Positions 11,775 to 51,551 are shown, numbered from the stretch's first letter. The stretch is 64,000 nt of DNA from Diphasiastrum complanatum (GCA_029204225.1 CM055113.1:18817746-18881745); one strand, 5' to 3'. The notes: generated from the sequence alone by a model not told the origin. Program-made: numbers and translations.

Positions 11775-13985
11775 CACACAAGAGGTTATCCTTGATTCAG
11801 GAGCAACCTCTCACTTTGTGACAATAAGACGAATAATGTCTCACTTTCGGAGTACACATCCATCCAGATATCTAATTCTTGGAGATGGATCAAGACATCA
11901 AGTGAACGACATTGGTTCGTTGTGGCTCAACACACTGGAGGATTGTAGATATGATCTAACAGGCAGTAGCCTGCAGACAGAATCGAATTCCATTTAGGTT
12001 TTCTGTTACTCTGCAGACTCTTACATCTTATACACCAACAGGAGCTTGAGTAAGCAGAAGAAGAAAGGCTCGAGGCAACCAAACTGAATCGAAAACTAAC
12101 ACAAAGTCAAGAGCAGTAGAATCTATTGACAAAGAGAAGTTGTTCTGCAGATACCAGCCACAAGATCCAAGATTGCCAGATTTTACAAGCAAAGAACAAC
12201 AATAAATTGCATCGAATCATATAGCAAATATAGCTACAGAAGCACCTCAACCTAGTCAAACCATCAAGAAGCATCTGACGACAACTCTTGGTTTCTTGAT
12301 TCCAGAGCCACCTAGCATATGACCAGCCATATCGACTATTTCGAGTCCTATACGTCTTACAATACAAAAAAGTATGTTCACCTGGGCAACATAGCACACA
12401 AGCTATCAGAGGTGAAAGTACAATAAGAGTAAGCTTTGCAAATGATCAATCCAAACTACTTTCAAGTGTTCTTCATGTACCAAATGTTTCTACGAATGTG
12501 CTCTTTATAAGCATAATTATAGAATTTGCATCAGATCAATGTAAAGTAGTCGATAGAATAGACAAGATCCTAATACTCGAAAAGAGACCTGGATACTTGT
12601 ACAAATTAAGTCATTGCTTTCCTACCTCTAGTCAAACTCTCGATACTTTTGTTCAAATCAATAAAAGTTTACTTTGGCATTATAGACTTGGTCATTTGAA
12701 TCATTGCTTTTGTATTGCACATGCCTAAGCAGTCTATTGTACTTGATCTCGACTATCTAGATAGGAAAGTTGTCTTTCAAGACTATATAGTCAGTAAGCG
12801 GGCTAGAAAACCTTTTAGATCAAGCCATCAACATGTTGCTATAGGACTCTTAGATATTGTACATACATACATTTGTGGCCCAATGCAGAATTCTTCATTG
12901 GATGCAAAGTACTTTATCACTTTTATTGATGAATTTTCCAGAAAAACAGCTGTGTATTCTATCAAGAAGAAATCAGAAGCCTTCAACCTCTTTAAGACCT
13001 TCAAGGAAGGTGCAGAGAAAGAAACCAGTAAGATCAAAGCCTGAGGTCCCCGACAACGGTGGAGAGTACATCTCTACCGAATTCAAGGAGTACAGCCAAA
13101 GCGAAGACATCGAACATCAGCTCATTCCTCTCTATTCACCTCAATCAAACGGACTAGTTGAGAGAAAAAATTGTACCCTGGTCAAGTCAGGCCAAATGCA
13201 TGCTAGCTCATGCATCACTACCAAAGAGTTTATGGGTTAAAGCTATCTCCACTGCAGCTTACATCCAGAACAGATGTTTGACTAGAGCCCTCTCGAGAAA
13301 GACACCTTATGAGATTTGGATAGGATCTAAGACTTTAGTGAAGAACCTACAAGTGTTCGGATGCATCGCCTACGTGCAGATCCCGAAGGAAACAAGGAAG
13401 AAATTCAACTTTCAAAGTCTAAAGACCATCCTAATTGGTTACACTTCCTCTGACAATACTTACAAGTTGTACGACCCCGATACCCAACATATTTTATTCA
13501 TCAGGGATATTGTCTTTATCGAGGATCAGTCAGTTCATCAACTTCAAAGGCAAGAACAAAGTTCTATGTGAACTTTTGATAGCCCTTGCCTATGACACGA
13601 CAATTCGAGTCTCTGGTTCAAGCGTGCTGACAGTCAATCACTAATCGACTATGAATCAGAAAAAAGACATTGCTATTATTTAGGGGCAATACAACCAAGG
13701 ATTGGTGGATCATCAGCCGATGCCAACTCCAAGAAGATCGAACCGACTGCGCACATAGACCACAAGGTATATTCATGAGTCTATCTGTCTTTTAATTCAG
13801 GAACCAACTACAATCGAAGAGACACTGAGCCAACCAGACTCCAATCTCTGGAGAGAAGTGATGGACAGAGAGTATGCCTTTATGATCAAGAACCAAACAT
13901 GGTCATCAGTCAAACTACCTGTCAACAACAATCTTATCAATTGCAAATGGGTCTTTAAGATCAAATACAAAGCTGACAGTGGAGA
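11775..13985 (+). pseudogene. Ty1/copia pol: protease, integrase, RT start
   Basis: A first protease-like piece reads LDSGATSHFVTIRRIMSHF at about 11,790-11,850, with LILGDGSRHQVNDIG after it. A CCHC-like CRYCH remnant follows near 12,140, and a second, degenerate protease start (WFLDSRAT, stop, HMTSHIDYF) at about 12,287. Then come GAG-pre-integrase (LLWHYRLGHLNH, 12,670), the integrase core (FITFIDEFSRKTAVYSIKK at 12,920; DNGGEYISTEFKEY at 13,050; PQSNGLVERKN at 13,140), the integrase tail (VFGCIAYVQIPKETRKK, 13,355) and the start of RT (WREVMDREYAFMIKN, then NCKWVFKIKYKADSG, 13,850-13,985). Stops and frameshifts are frequent. The element breaks off just before the GA tract at 14,038. Two protease starts suggest two joined copia copies. 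Confidence 0.75.
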
Positions 13986-14033
13986 TATAAACGATTATTT
14001 CTGGATCACAAAAATTATCTGAATACAGAGATC

Positions 14034-14542
<509 letters not shown>

Positions 14543-14554
14543 TGGTATCAGAGC
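14543..14554 (+). other. Primer-binding site (initiator-Met tRNA)
   Basis: TGGTATCAGAGC, the standard plant LTR-retrotransposon PBS, directly after CA and 55 bp before the gag start. Confidence 0.8.
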
Positions 14555-14608
14555 AAACAAATTATCACTACTGATATCCCAGCAGTGATTCTTCCAGACA
14601 ACACAATA

Positions 14609-15309
14609 TGGCTACAACAATCCAGACTAGAATAGCAATTAGTCTCGATGGCGCAATTTACAGAATCTGAAAATTCAAAATCAAAACGCTTCTGAAGGGC
14701 AAAGGGATCTGGTCGGTGACTGAGCTCTCAGAGGTGCAACCTCCAGAAGGAGACCCGAGAAGAGCTGAATGGATTAGAAAGGATGAGCGCACAATGGTGA
14801 TCATCGTTTCGTCCATAAATGAGGATCTACTCATGTAGATTGAAGACTACAAAAGCAGCCATGCAGCGTGAGAAAGATTAAAGCAGAAGTATGAAGTGAG
14901 GACTGCAGCTTCAGTCATGCACCTTCACAATCAGCTGTAATCCATACGGTGGGGTGGCAACCAGTTGGATCAGCATGTTGAGAAGATCAGAACGATCTTT
15001 GCTCAACTCGCTACATCAGGACAGGAGCACCAGGTCCCAACACCACAACAGTTGATGTACTTCATGAAATCTCTACCGATGTCCTATCAACCGCTGAGAA
15101 TGCTCATACTGAGTCTACCAGATATGACATTCGACAAAGCAGTCAGTCTTGTCACTGATGAGAGACTGATGAGAGACAAAGGAGAGGGAAGAAGTGATCA
15201 AGAGAAGGCTCTCTTCATGATATGTAAGTCTATAGGGGATGAGCTTCTTCAAGTTCCAACTATTGGGGGATGCTTCCATTTGACCAAGCTCACAAATGTT
15301 GGAATTTGA
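14609..15309 (+). pseudogene. Ty1/copia gag
   Basis: The frame starts ATGGCTACAACAATCCAG and reads RIAISLDGAIYRI, then GKGIWSVTELSEVQPPEGDP, RKDERTMVIIVSSINEDLLM. It becomes fully open from 14,965 (MDQHVEKIRTIFAQLA, LMYFMKSLPMSYQPLRMLIL, FDKAVSLVTDE). This is the copia gag layout (DUF4219 then UBN2: 'F..SLP..Y'). Stops occur in the first half (after YRI, after DLLM, near 14,870). No zinc knuckle or pol follows, so it is a truncated, dead element belonging with the PBS at 14,543. Confidence 0.65.
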
Positions 15310-17807
15310 TGCTCAACCTAAATCCATTCAATAATAAGCACCCTAAAAAACCCAGAAATAGAAGGCTCAAATCTCTGAGCAAAGGATCGAAAAATTCAAG
15401 ATCGAATTTTCTAAAAAAATTTGATATTGGATCGACTTGAAAAATTCTATATTTTTCAAGTCAGTATATATTTTTCGATACTTGTAAATTTTGATATTGT
15501 CGCTCTAAAATTTGGACAACAGCAGAATATTCAAATTGAATGATTCAGACAAATGCTCAATGAAATAATATAGTAGTGATCAAAACGATGAGTACAATGC
15601 TTGAAGTGATAACTTTGGCTTACAATCGTTGAGCATGATAGCGCTAGCTATAGAAATTCAAATAATCAGAAGAAGTTTTTTGATGAAAATTCTAGGATTG
15701 ATATCCTACAAAAGATCGACAACTATCTTTTGTTGCAGTTATTACAACCACCTCATTATAGTTGATGCATGTACAAAGTGAGCGGACAGTCAACGCAAAG
15801 ACGTTTTTTGAATAATAGAGCTCTATAACCATCATATGGTGTGACTAACAAAAATGCCTACCTAGCAAAAATGTCCATAATTTAGACCCCTATATGATTA
15901 AACTATAAACGGTTTGGAAGGTCACAAATTTTGCAACTAAGGGAGAAAGATGACAACCCAATGCTCATAAATTATTATGCAAAAACTAGTTTTACAAATT
16001 GCAGATTAAGCTAAATCATTTAATCTATGAGGCATAAGCTTGGTAAGCAAACAAGCGTAGAGGCTGTAAGATGTACTACTTGCTAATGAGTTTCAATTTA
16101 TACATACAATGCAAAGTCAAAGTCCACTCCTTGGTGAATATGAGGCAAACTGATATGCTTGTGTTGATTGATGTGCTTGATATGATTCTGAGGCTTTTTC
16201 CAAATTGCTAGATTTCCTATTTCTAACACAAATGTGTTGCAAGGTCCTCTATGTCATCCATATTTTGCTTTAGATTTTCTTTCGCCCTTTTCTAGCATTT
16301 CCAACAAGTCTTTCGATTTACAGGTGGACAATATATTATCCAATACCACTAGGTCTTAACAAGCAGTCAACCTCCAACAAGTAAATGACATCTAAGAACA
16401 TCAATAAGTGTATAATCATTCATTGCTTATTAGGGATTCATATGCTAGTTGAATAGTAAATTGATGTCAACATGGCTCATGTGTAAATAAAGAAAAACGA
16501 GAAACTCTTTCTTCAAAGTAATCCTTTGAGCCTAAAAACTTCTACCTTAGCCTATCAAAATTGTAGGTATTATCATTAAAGCCAAATTTGCAGAATTGAA
16601 ACCAAATTTATGGAGGAAACTAAATCTGAGAATCCAAATCCTAATTACTCAAAATAGAATGGTCTTATTGAAATCTTTCCAAGTAATGAGGTAGTGAGAA
16701 CAATGAGCCATGCCAAAAGCCCTTGAAGGATAAGAAAATCTTCAAGTAATGTTGTTAAAACTCCATGTGCTCCTGAAGGGTATGAAACTTAAATGGTGAA
16801 TTGCAAGATGATTAAATTCAAAAAATGAGGACCAATTCCCTTGTCATGGTTAATTGCCATCGTAACATGACTCTTAGATCTTGGAAAGCTAGATAAGTTG
16901 TGGGCATAAAGAGGACTCAAACTTGGCATGTTTGCACAAACTCTCTACATCTTAAAACTGGGCATAGTGTGAGTAGGCATAGTGTGAGTAGTCCTTCGTG
17001 GCAAGGTAGGTAGGAGGCAACAATATTTATCTTTGCAGCCTCCCTCTCAACCCCTACTGATCTAGTTATTAGTATCAGATAAAGTGCGTTTTCAAGATAC
17101 CTTGTGGAGATAAGTGATTTCAAAATACCTCGTAGGCATACATGATTATCTACAACTTTACTTTTCCTTATGAGCCTTGTTGCCTAATTAGCCCGAATGA
17201 CAACATGTTTACCTACATATCCTATCAGATCATGTCTACATTGCAACCACAATCCTACAGATAAAGTCATTGGCTACGCATGATTTGAACACTTGCACCA
17301 ACATTGTCTTCTACTATGATGTGAAGTTCCATCTCCTACTTTTTTTGTTGCTCAATCTCCACGTATTCATGCTCATACACTGGATGATGAGGTGTCATTT
17401 CGAGCTCTATCTCATAAGCCATGAGGTGTCAACGAAAGAATGACAAATGCTACATAACAAAAGCACTTAGCTACTTTACAAGGTACTTTCTATGTTTTTA
17501 GAAGTATGTCATTATATATTGGTGCAAATGAGCCATGGGGTTACAACACCGGTACAAAAATCATAAATGAAGCTTGTAAATATTTTCCAAAGATCATTTC
17601 CTCGAGATTCCATTGGTTTTTTTGGTTTTTTTTGGGATGAGGAGTGATTGTATGCTTTTGATGGATAAAATGAGATTCTTGCATTTTGATTCGTCCATCC
17701 AAATTTAGGATTTTTGACTTATGTCGATAAAAAATGTAGCAATTATATAACCCATGGCTATGACATAAATCCGAGAAAAATGGAAAAAGTTGTTGAGCAT
17801 GCTTGGC
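15310..17807. other. AT-rich stretch, no gene seen
   Basis: About 2.5 kb without recognisable coding frames, terminal repeats or exon-like blocks. Confidence 0.45.
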
Positions 17808-17810
17808 TTA

Positions 17811-18008
17811 GGAGCTCTTTCCATGCTCACCCCTTTTCCCCTGCTGTGCATCAGCCTACATCATTATTGCACCTGAGAGATCGGGTGACCCGTTCTCTCG
17901 AACTGCTAATTTCTGGAAAGTCTGCAAACCCCTTAACCCGTTGAGCAACCCATGCTGTTGATTGACGTCAGTTTGCTCGGGTGAGCGGGTGAACATGGAA
18001 AGGGGCTC
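17811..18008. mobile_element. Tourist-like MITE, 198 bp
   Basis: The inner parts of the terminal inverted repeats match well: left CTTTCCATGCTCACCC, right complement CTTTCCATGTTCACCC. Outermost bases are less alike (GGAGCT against GAGCCC). Both ends are flanked by TTA (17,808-17,810 and 18,009-18,011), the target duplication of PIF/Harbinger-type elements. It has no coding capacity. The superfamily rests on the TTA duplication and the G-rich end, so it is inferred. Confidence 0.6.
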
Positions 18009-18011
18009 TTA

Positions 18012-18924
18012 GGCTCGGTAGAATGAACAACTGGTGGTTGGTGGGGGAGGTAAGATTTAAGATTTGGAATGAGTATATGAACAAGGCAAAGGGAGGTCAC
18101 CTTTTAGGGTTTTAGGAAATGAGTAAATGAACAAGGCAAAGGCGAAGGGAGGTCGGTTTTTGAAAACCCTAGAATCCGTGATAACAAAATCGTTGCCTTT
18201 TATAACCTGAGAGATCGTTCTGGAAATTCTAGACAGAGAATGATGTTGCATAGATAAGAGAGAGCGTTGTTGAATACGAGAGAGCGAGCGAGCGAGATGG
18301 TGAATGATACAGAGACAGAGATGGTGAATCAAGCGGCTGGGACGGCCTGCTGGGATGGAAATGTCTGCCAGCTTCATAAACACAATGGAATGAGGAGCCA
18401 CTAGTAGTAGTTGAGAAGCATCTGTTGTTGCTTCCTTCAGGATAGGTAAGTCGCCATCAACTATGAATTGCAACATATTTTATTTTAGCGGGACTGATTG
18501 CATGCTCAGGTTGCTTTTAGGTGCGTGTATGCAGAAGTATTTGTGGCTTTACTCTTACAGACAGATGTTGGCAAATTTGGCGAGGTTTTAGAGAGAGAAC
18601 GTGCTTTTGGAAACTTCTGGAAAGATAAATTTGGAGAGAGAGCCCGATGGATAGAGAGAGAGAGAGCCCGGTGGATAGATAGAGAGAGAGCGCGATCTAA
18701 GAGAGAGAGACGATGCGATTGCTGCTGGATTTCTCGTTCGTTTTTTTGAGTGCTGGATCGTGACTTCTTTGCTCGTAGATACGGATCAGTGATGCTTTTT
18801 TTTGAATTGAAAGGGGTTTGATTTGTGGTTTATGGAGACACGTGAAGAAGAGTAGGGGTTTTTAGGGTTTAGGGACAGAAAATAGCCATAAAGTAGGGTG
18901 TTGGAGAGAGCCATAAAGTAGGGT

Positions 18925-18928
<4 letters not shown>
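18012..18928. other. GA-rich low-complexity stretch, no gene seen
   Basis: Scattered GAGAGAGA and GAGCGAGC words (18,265-18,300; 18,640-18,720). No supported coding frame. Confidence 0.4.

Positions 18929-18986
<58 letters not shown>
18929..18986. repeat. (GA)n microsatellite, about 58 bp
   Basis: Pure GA tract preceded by two copies of 'AGCCATAAAGTAGGGTGTTGG', the second running into the tract. Confidence 0.97.
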
Positions 18987-18989
<3 letters not shown>

Positions 18990-19100
18990 CTCGTGTTACC
19001 AAGGTTATGCTTTTGTCAATGGAGCTCGTGAGGGGTTGCAATCTATGATTTGAAATCTTGGGCAATCTGAGAATGACACCAGAGGTGTGAGGCTAGTAAC

Positions 19101-19553
19101 GGGCCCCCCACTTACAAGTTAGCTAACTGCTAGTTATTTAAGTGCTAACTTGTGCCAGTTAACTAATTAGCATTTTTGTTGCCCCACCTATGGCTATCTT
19201 CCTCAGTTACCTTTGCTGTAACTGAGTTGCTGCCCCGCTTACAAGTTAGCCATTTACAAGCTAGTAACTGAGGAGCAACTATGGAGTAGAAGAGAGGTGC
19301 AGCACAAGGAGGCAAAGATGGCAGAACAATGGACTGTGGCAGTTGGAGGAGAAGGGAGGAAGGCAATTGGTGAACTGTGGCAGTTGGATTCAACACTAAC
19401 TGAAACACAAATTAGCGTAGGGAAGGTGTTTCGCAACAATTAAGCAACATCACAAAATGAACTAGTTAAAGTTAGTGCTAACTAAATCCATTAGCTATCC
19501 TGTGTAAAGCTTTAGATAGCACTAACCGAAAATCAAAATTGTAAGTGGGGCAA
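19101..19553. mobile_element. Putative MITE, about 450 bp
   Basis: The left end reads GGGCCCCCCACTTACAA and the right end TTGTAAGTGGGGCAACCC, so the ends are inverted repeats with a 12-base perfect core (CCCCACTTACAA). A further copy of the inner sequence (GCCCCGCTTACAAGTTAGCC) lies near 19,231. TAA occurs next to both ends but not at matching offsets, so the target duplication is uncertain. Non-coding. Confidence 0.5.
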
Positions 19554-19804
19554 CCCTTAATCTGAACAACATTGTCGATTGAGGCTGATAACAAATGACG
19601 AGTTTCAGCTGAAGTTTATTCTAACCTAGCAGGACTAGAATGATTTGAATTTTACAATGGAATAATTGTTTGTTGAGGAAGCCCGCTGGTAACTACCATA
19701 AGAATCGGGACTACCATCAATTGCTACTACAATTCTGCTTTTTTGTTATTTTTTCAGTTTTGTTAGGTTAGGGCTAATCTTGGGTTTTGGGAACAAAAAT
19801 GAGA

Positions 19805-20917
19805 GAGAGAGCAAGAAAGAAAGAAAGAAAGCTTTATTAATGTCTTTTCCATGCCAAAACGCGTATAAGACGAAAAGGATTACAACATATTAAATGGAAC
19901 TCGGACGGGACAATGCCGTCAACAGAAAACTAACTTAAACGTAATTCGCTATGTAAAAAAGCTCATCTTATGCAGGAGAGGAAATAAATGAACGTAGCTC
20001 AAACATCTCTAACATAGGAGAGGGAGAAGAATCTGAAATTTTAAATTCAGCAATTTTAACCAAGACCGGGCGCCTGTCTCGAAATAGAGCCCGGAAATCG
20101 TTGGCCTTAGCATATGCAATAATTTTCTTTCTCTCAGTCCATTGAATGGGTGTGTCTTCATCCATAAAAATAGTAGATCCCTTCAGGCAACCTCTTTTAC
20201 GTAGAACCTTTTGACGAAGCAAAGCATCCTTGAAACGCAGAAACACGGTGGTGGATTGGAGCTTTCCCAGGAGATATGACATCCTCTTTGAGACCAAAGG
20301 TGGAATGAATGAAAGCGTTTGCCTCAGCCACGAGGTCCTTAACCGCAAAAGAAGCTCCCCTAACTCTGACATTAAGGGCCTTGAGATCTCTTTTTTAATG
20401 TTCTTGAATATATTCAGAAATAACCTGCTTAGATCCCTTGAGCACGTCGGCCCAAGAACTCTTTGATTGCTAAAATTGCTGCTCCAAGGAGTGAACCTGC
20501 TCTTGAAGCTGCTTTGCCACGTCTTCTGAATCTGCATTGCTGCTTTCTTCTTCTTCTTCTTCATCTGATTCCAATTCATTCTTGAGGTAAGTAACATCAA
20601 CCTCGAGAATGCCAACTTTGTCCTTGAGGGCCAAAACCGTATTCTCCAGAGTGGCGATTTGGAATGCTTGTTGCTTGATTAACGCAAACAAGGATGCGTT
20701 GGTCTCATGAAGAGACTCAATAAAGCGAGGGAAACCAGGCAAATAATCAGCTGAAAGAGGCAGTGAGAAAGAGGATGAAGATGAAGGGGTGAAAGAGGGA
20801 GAGGAGGAAGAAAGAGTAGAGGGGGTGGTGGCAGTAGGGGAAGAGGTAGAGGTTGTGGGAGTGGAGGGTAGGGGTGAGGGAGAGGAAGATTTATGAGAGG
20901 AAGTAGGAGAGGGAGGG
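19805..20917 (-). mobile_element. ORF1-only LINE-like element with (CTTT)n(CT)n tail
   Basis: In minus-strand sense a broken frame encodes a Ser/Pro/Thr-rich N-terminus, a coiled coil (about 20,740-20,480; LPGFPRFIESLHETNASL, ATLENTVLALKDKVGILEVD), an acidic run, then SSWADVLKGSKQ and ALNVRVRG (20,350-20,480). A C-terminal block follows: FLRFKDALLRQKVLRKRG, STIFMDED, ERKKIIAYAKANDFRALFRD. This order (coiled coil, RRM-like, C-terminal domain) is that of L1-type ORF1p. The frame ends at 19,968 and about 150 bp of 3' UTR leads to ATTAATAAAGCTTTC, then TTTC units and a short CT run. No reverse transcriptase lies between ORF1 and the tail. The 5' end is cut by a gypsy LTR at 20,918. Confidence 0.7.
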
Positions 20918-21444
20918 TGTTAGATTCCCCATCGTCGTGCCGGTCATTGCTAAAGCACAAACAAGTGACGAACGCTACGTTAGCACCTAGCCATAGAGGT
21001 ACTGCCACCTCACCCCCGTGCACTGGAGCTATAGACCACCATCAAGCAAGCTCGGATCTCATGTAAGCCATGGTGTCCCATACCACCATGCCTTACCCTC
21101 GACCCTCGCCTACCTACATCTTGAGGCCTAGATACTCGTCCTGACCTGACCACCAGTGGAATAGCTCTTCATTCTCTAGGAGAGAATGAATGCCAAGCTT
21201 ATGGAGATTCACCTCTATATACATAGTCCAAGTGGGTCATCTCCGTCCATACGAGTCACGCACGACCATCGACACGCGACAGTTGTGCACGTTGACGCGG
21301 GTCCATAACAACGAGTCACCGCGCGCCAACAATACATTGACACGTGGCCCCCCAAAAGACCTTTAGCTCCAGATTAGTGTTCCGTCCCATAACTGAGACC
21401 GTCACCTCAAGTTTCTTGTTGCGTGCCCTTATGGGTACGTAATA
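20918..21444 (-). repeat. 3' LTR of a gypsy element
   Basis: In minus-strand sense a polypurine tract AAAGGGGGAGGGAA (about 21,445-21,458) is followed by TATTACGTACCC and the repeat ends ...GGGGAATCTAACA at 20,918. The ends resemble TGTTA...TAACA with the first TG mutated to TA. It joins the ORF1-only LINE at 20,917. Confidence 0.65.
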
Positions 21445-21549
21445 TTCCCTCCCCCTTTAAGAGTCTCCTCCTAAAGGAAGCAAACCAGGGAAGTTCAGTC
21501 TTAAACAGTCATCTCTCTCCCAAGTGTTCTCATCATCTGACTTGCCTTT

Positions 21550-23285
21550 TTAACGCACGAGAAATTCAGAAACCAAACGGTTTCTCAATTGGTGACGACG
21601 AACGTCAACAACTTTTTCAGGTACATTAGGAACAAAGGTAGACAGATCCGCTAACTCAACCAGTTCACCTTCCGGAATTGGGGAATCCTTCCTACTAAGT
21701 CGTTCCTTTAAACGACTTACATGGAAAACAGGATGAACCCCAACCCCAATCAAAATATCTAGCTGATAAGCGACCGGGTTGATTTTCTTAACAACCTTAT
21801 AAGGTCCGCTGCTGTATCGAGGAGATAGCTTATGGCATTTTCCCGCCCGAAGTACCTTTGAATCTTTAGGGATTTTAAGATACACCCGACCGCGGTTAGC
21901 ATAAAACTGAGCTCTATCTTGAGCGGTTTTCATGCTTTCCTTGGCCACTAGCAGCATTTCTTGCAAGAAATCTACTGCAGCCTGCACCTTGAGACCTTTG
22001 AGTCCGATCAAAACTGGAGAACGCGGCTGAAAGCCATACATCAGCATAAAAGGATTGAATCCGGTGGCAGAATGCTTAGCACTATTGTGCGCGAACTCAA
22101 CCATTGGGAGATACTTTTCCCAATCAGACTGTCGGTGAGAAACATATGTTCTCAGCATATCTTCCAATGTCTGGTTGATGTCTGCCCATCAGATTCTGGG
22201 TGATCCGAAGAACTAAGACTAAGGGTTGTTTCAAGTTTTTCAAAAACTGCTTGCCAAAACTTGCCAGTGAACTTGGAGTCTCGATCACTAACAATATCAT
22301 TCGGCAAACCATACAATATGAACAACTTTTCAATGAAAAGCTGGGCTAGTTCAAATGCCTTGACAGTTAATTTATTTGGTATAAATTGCGCCATCTTGGT
22401 CTGTCAACCACCACCCAAATGGCATCGTGATCACTCCGGGTTTTAGGGAGTCCAACCACAAAATCCATTGAAATACTCTCCCATTTCTTACAGGGAATTT
22501 CCAAGGGATGTAGAAGACCCGCAACTTTGAGTCTTTCCGCTTTGTTTCGCTGGCATTGTTCACAACTTTGAACGTATGCCTCCACATGACTTTTCACCTT
22601 AGGCCAGAAGAAATTCTGCCTAACAAGGTCAAGTGTCCTCTGTATGCCTGGGTGACCAGCACAAGGGTTGTCATGACACTGCTACAGGGGATTTGGGCCC
22701 GCAAGTCCTCCCGATCCGGCACACAAACGTTTCCCTTTCGGAAAAGCAGGCCATTCCTTATGGAATAGTCCTCAAGTATCTTATCATTTCGGGATTGCTT
22801 GGGATCCTGCCTCCCAAGGTCATCACTAGATTTAGAATTTCCTGTCAGGACATCTAGCCAAATGCGACCAAAAAACCTATTGGTTCGACAAAGATCCCGT
22901 AGTGAAAGATACAAATCAGATTGGATCTCAGCAAAGCATAACTGATTAATCTCTCCAATCCGACTCAAGGCATCGGCAACACAGTTCGACGTACCTTTAC
23001 GATACTTAATGTCGAATACAAACTCCTGAATGAGTTCCGACCATCTAGCCTTACGGCCACGAAGGTCCTTGGCATCACAAATACACTTAAGGGATTGGTG
23101 ATTAGTCATTATCGTAAATCTAGCATCATAAAGATAATGCCTCCAGATTTTTAATGCGTGAATGACTGCAAAAAGGTCCTTCTCATAGGTAGAATACCTA
23201 GTCTGCTAAGCAGGATCCAGCTTCTTGCTTTCAAAAGCAACTGGTCTACTGTCCTAATAAAGGACCGCTCCTACAACAAAGTCGG
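21550..23285 (-). pseudogene. Ty3/gypsy pol 3' half: RNase H, integrase, chromodomain start
   Basis: In minus-strand sense from 23,285: RNase H (DFVVGAVLY, stop, DSRPVAFESKKLDPA, TRYSTYEKDLFAVIHALKIW, MTNHQSLKCI, VADALSRI). Then the integrase zinc region and core (SHVEAYVQSCEQCQRNKAE, PWKFP, SMDFVVGLPKTRSDHDAIWV, DIVSDRDSKFTGKFWQAVFE, WEKYLPMVEFAHNSAKHSA). Then the C-terminal GPY/F-like segment (LSPRYSSGPYKVVKKINPVA, HPVFHVSRLKE), ending in a chromodomain start (PEKVVDVRRHQLRNRLVSEF). This order is that of a chromovirus. Frames break several times, and gag, protease and most of RT are missing at the 23,285 edge. Confidence 0.8.
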
Positions 23286-23379
23286 GGATTTGGAGCCATA
23301 GCAGGGATGGCTGAGAAAACAAAGGGAGAAGGGGGAGGGGTTTTATTTTTCCTCTTCCGATTCACTGATTGCCAATTAG

Positions 23380-23800
23380 CCATAATGGTCAGAAAGGAAG
23401 GTACAATGATGGGCTAGAAGAGAGAGGGAGGGACAATGATGGAGGGACAACGATGGAGGGACAGGATCAGGGAGGGACAGGATCAGCGAGGGACAAGGGA
23501 CAAGGAGTGGTGGTCAGCGAGGGCAACAAGGGACAGGTAGCGAGGATGTGAGGGTCAGTGAAGGACAAGCACGAGGGACAAGATCAGCGATGGAGGGACA
23601 GGATCAGTGAGGGACAGAACAGGGAACGATGGTCAGGCAGCGAGGGACAAGGAGCGATGGACAGGCAGCGAGGAGCAAGGGTCAGGCAGCGAGGAACAGG
23701 GAGCGATGGACAGGCAGCGAGGAGTGATGGTCAACAAGGGAAAGGCAGAGAGGGACATGCAGCGAGGGACAGGAGGGCGCCGCCATAGCTGCGAGAGAGA
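23380..23800 (+). repeat. Minisatellite of GAGGGACA-type units
   Basis: Imperfect head-to-tail units such as GAGGGACAGGATCAGC and GCGATGGACAGGCAGCGAGG, of about 17-25 bp. Open frames here on both strands (REGQ..., SLSL...) result from the repeat. Confidence 0.8.
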
Positions 23801-23818
23801 GGTAGGGCGCCCTCCATA

Positions 23819-23821
<3 letters not shown>

Positions 23822-23871
<50 letters not shown>
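23822..23871. repeat. (GA)n microsatellite, about 50 bp
   Basis: GA tract running directly into a LINE 3' tail on the minus strand (ATTGAGAGATTTATTAATGTCTTTTCC). Confidence 0.95.
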
Positions 23872-23874
<3 letters not shown>

Positions 23875-24060
23875 AGAGATTTATTAATGTCTTTTCCGTG
23901 CGGAGGCATATAAAACAAATAAGTGCATATCAAGTGTGTTGAACAAGTGGGAGCGTATGAAAACGTCTCCGAATTCGTAAAAGAAAGTGCATCTAAGACT
24001 AAGTACAAATACCACTAACAAAGAAACAATATATGTATGAAACATGAAATAGCTGTGTAT
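23872..24060 (-). mobile_element. LINE 3' tail, second 3'-UTR subtype
   Basis: In minus-strand sense it ends GGAAAAGACATTAATAAATC followed by the CT tract, as the other copies do. Upstream it reads GGAGACGTTTTCATACGCTCCC and CACACTTGATATGCAC, matching the copy inside hAT element A (about 39,950-40,020) rather than the ORF1 copies at 19.8 and 25.3 kb. The 5' end is uncertain; sequence up to about 24,370 may belong to it. Confidence 0.6.
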
Positions 24061-25079
24061 GATGGTAAAAAGCCTTAGATCATGTCCTGGAAATGATGGT
24101 GATGCTGCTGCTGGATGTAATACGAGTTGTAGTAGGATCTAAGGCTGGGGTAAGTTGTTGACATCGAGTGTGGGAGGGACCTCTCTTCATGCTAGGACGA
24201 GTAGATCTGGCTATAGGGTAATGCTGGGAGGTGCACTATCTCTGAGCTTTGTGGGAAGTCATATCATCATCATCATCCTCATCATCCTCTGGATCTTTGG
24301 TTGTGGTCGTGTGTCATTGAAGTGGGACCTTCCAATTGGAATTAGAGCCATGTTAATGGCAAAGAGGAAATAGATCTGAAATCTGAGACGACTCTTTGAT
24401 TAGATCTGTCTTGTTGATAAGAGCGGGCATCTAGTTTGTTGTAGAGAGAAAAATCATTGCAGAAGTTTAGATAATCCTTGTGGAATAGAGAGCATCTAAA
24501 TTCTATAGTTTGAAGAGTCTAAAAAAGGTTGAATTTGAAAAATAATGGTTGAGGGATGATTCATCAAAATAACATGTTAGAAACATCAACACATGTACAA
24601 CTATAAACACATCTTTCTCTCTCTTTCTCTCATGAGTTTTAATAAGGATCCTAGTTTGAATGTAATGTTAATGTTAATCTTTATTTTGATTTTTGAACAA
24701 GGAAGTAAAGGTTGGTGTGAATGCAGCCTTAAATGGTTACCTTTACAACATGAAAGCAACTTATGTGAATATAATATTATGGAATTCTAAATTTTAGGAT
24801 GCTAACTTGATTTTTAAAGGTGGTTTGGTTAGTTTTAAATATCTCAATTAGGCCAATGAAAAAGACAGATTGCACATTGGCCCTAAGACGAGGATGGTGT
24901 GAGGATTTCTCTTATTTTATGAACTTATATAGTTGGCTTCTCATTTACGTTCTAGTGTTTGTAATCGAAAGGAAAAGTGTGAAGATGTAAAATTGATTTG
25001 AATGTGTACTAAGTGTTGTAAATTTGCAGGTGAAGCACATGCTTTGTACCTAGATTGAAGAATCGTTTAGCAATCAATT
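24061..25079. other. Upstream region of the UTP25-like gene
   Basis: Non-coding, AT-rich. An acceptor-like AAATTTGCAG ends at about 25,029, 50 bp before the start codon, so a 5'-UTR intron is possible. I cannot place a promoter. Confidence 0.35.

Positions 25080-51551
<26,472 letters not shown>

Noticed and set aside
20679-21023. Pro/Leu-rich minus-strand frame with apparent repeats
   Set aside because: It spans the junction of a gypsy LTR and a LINE ORF1 and is out of phase with the ORF1 frame.
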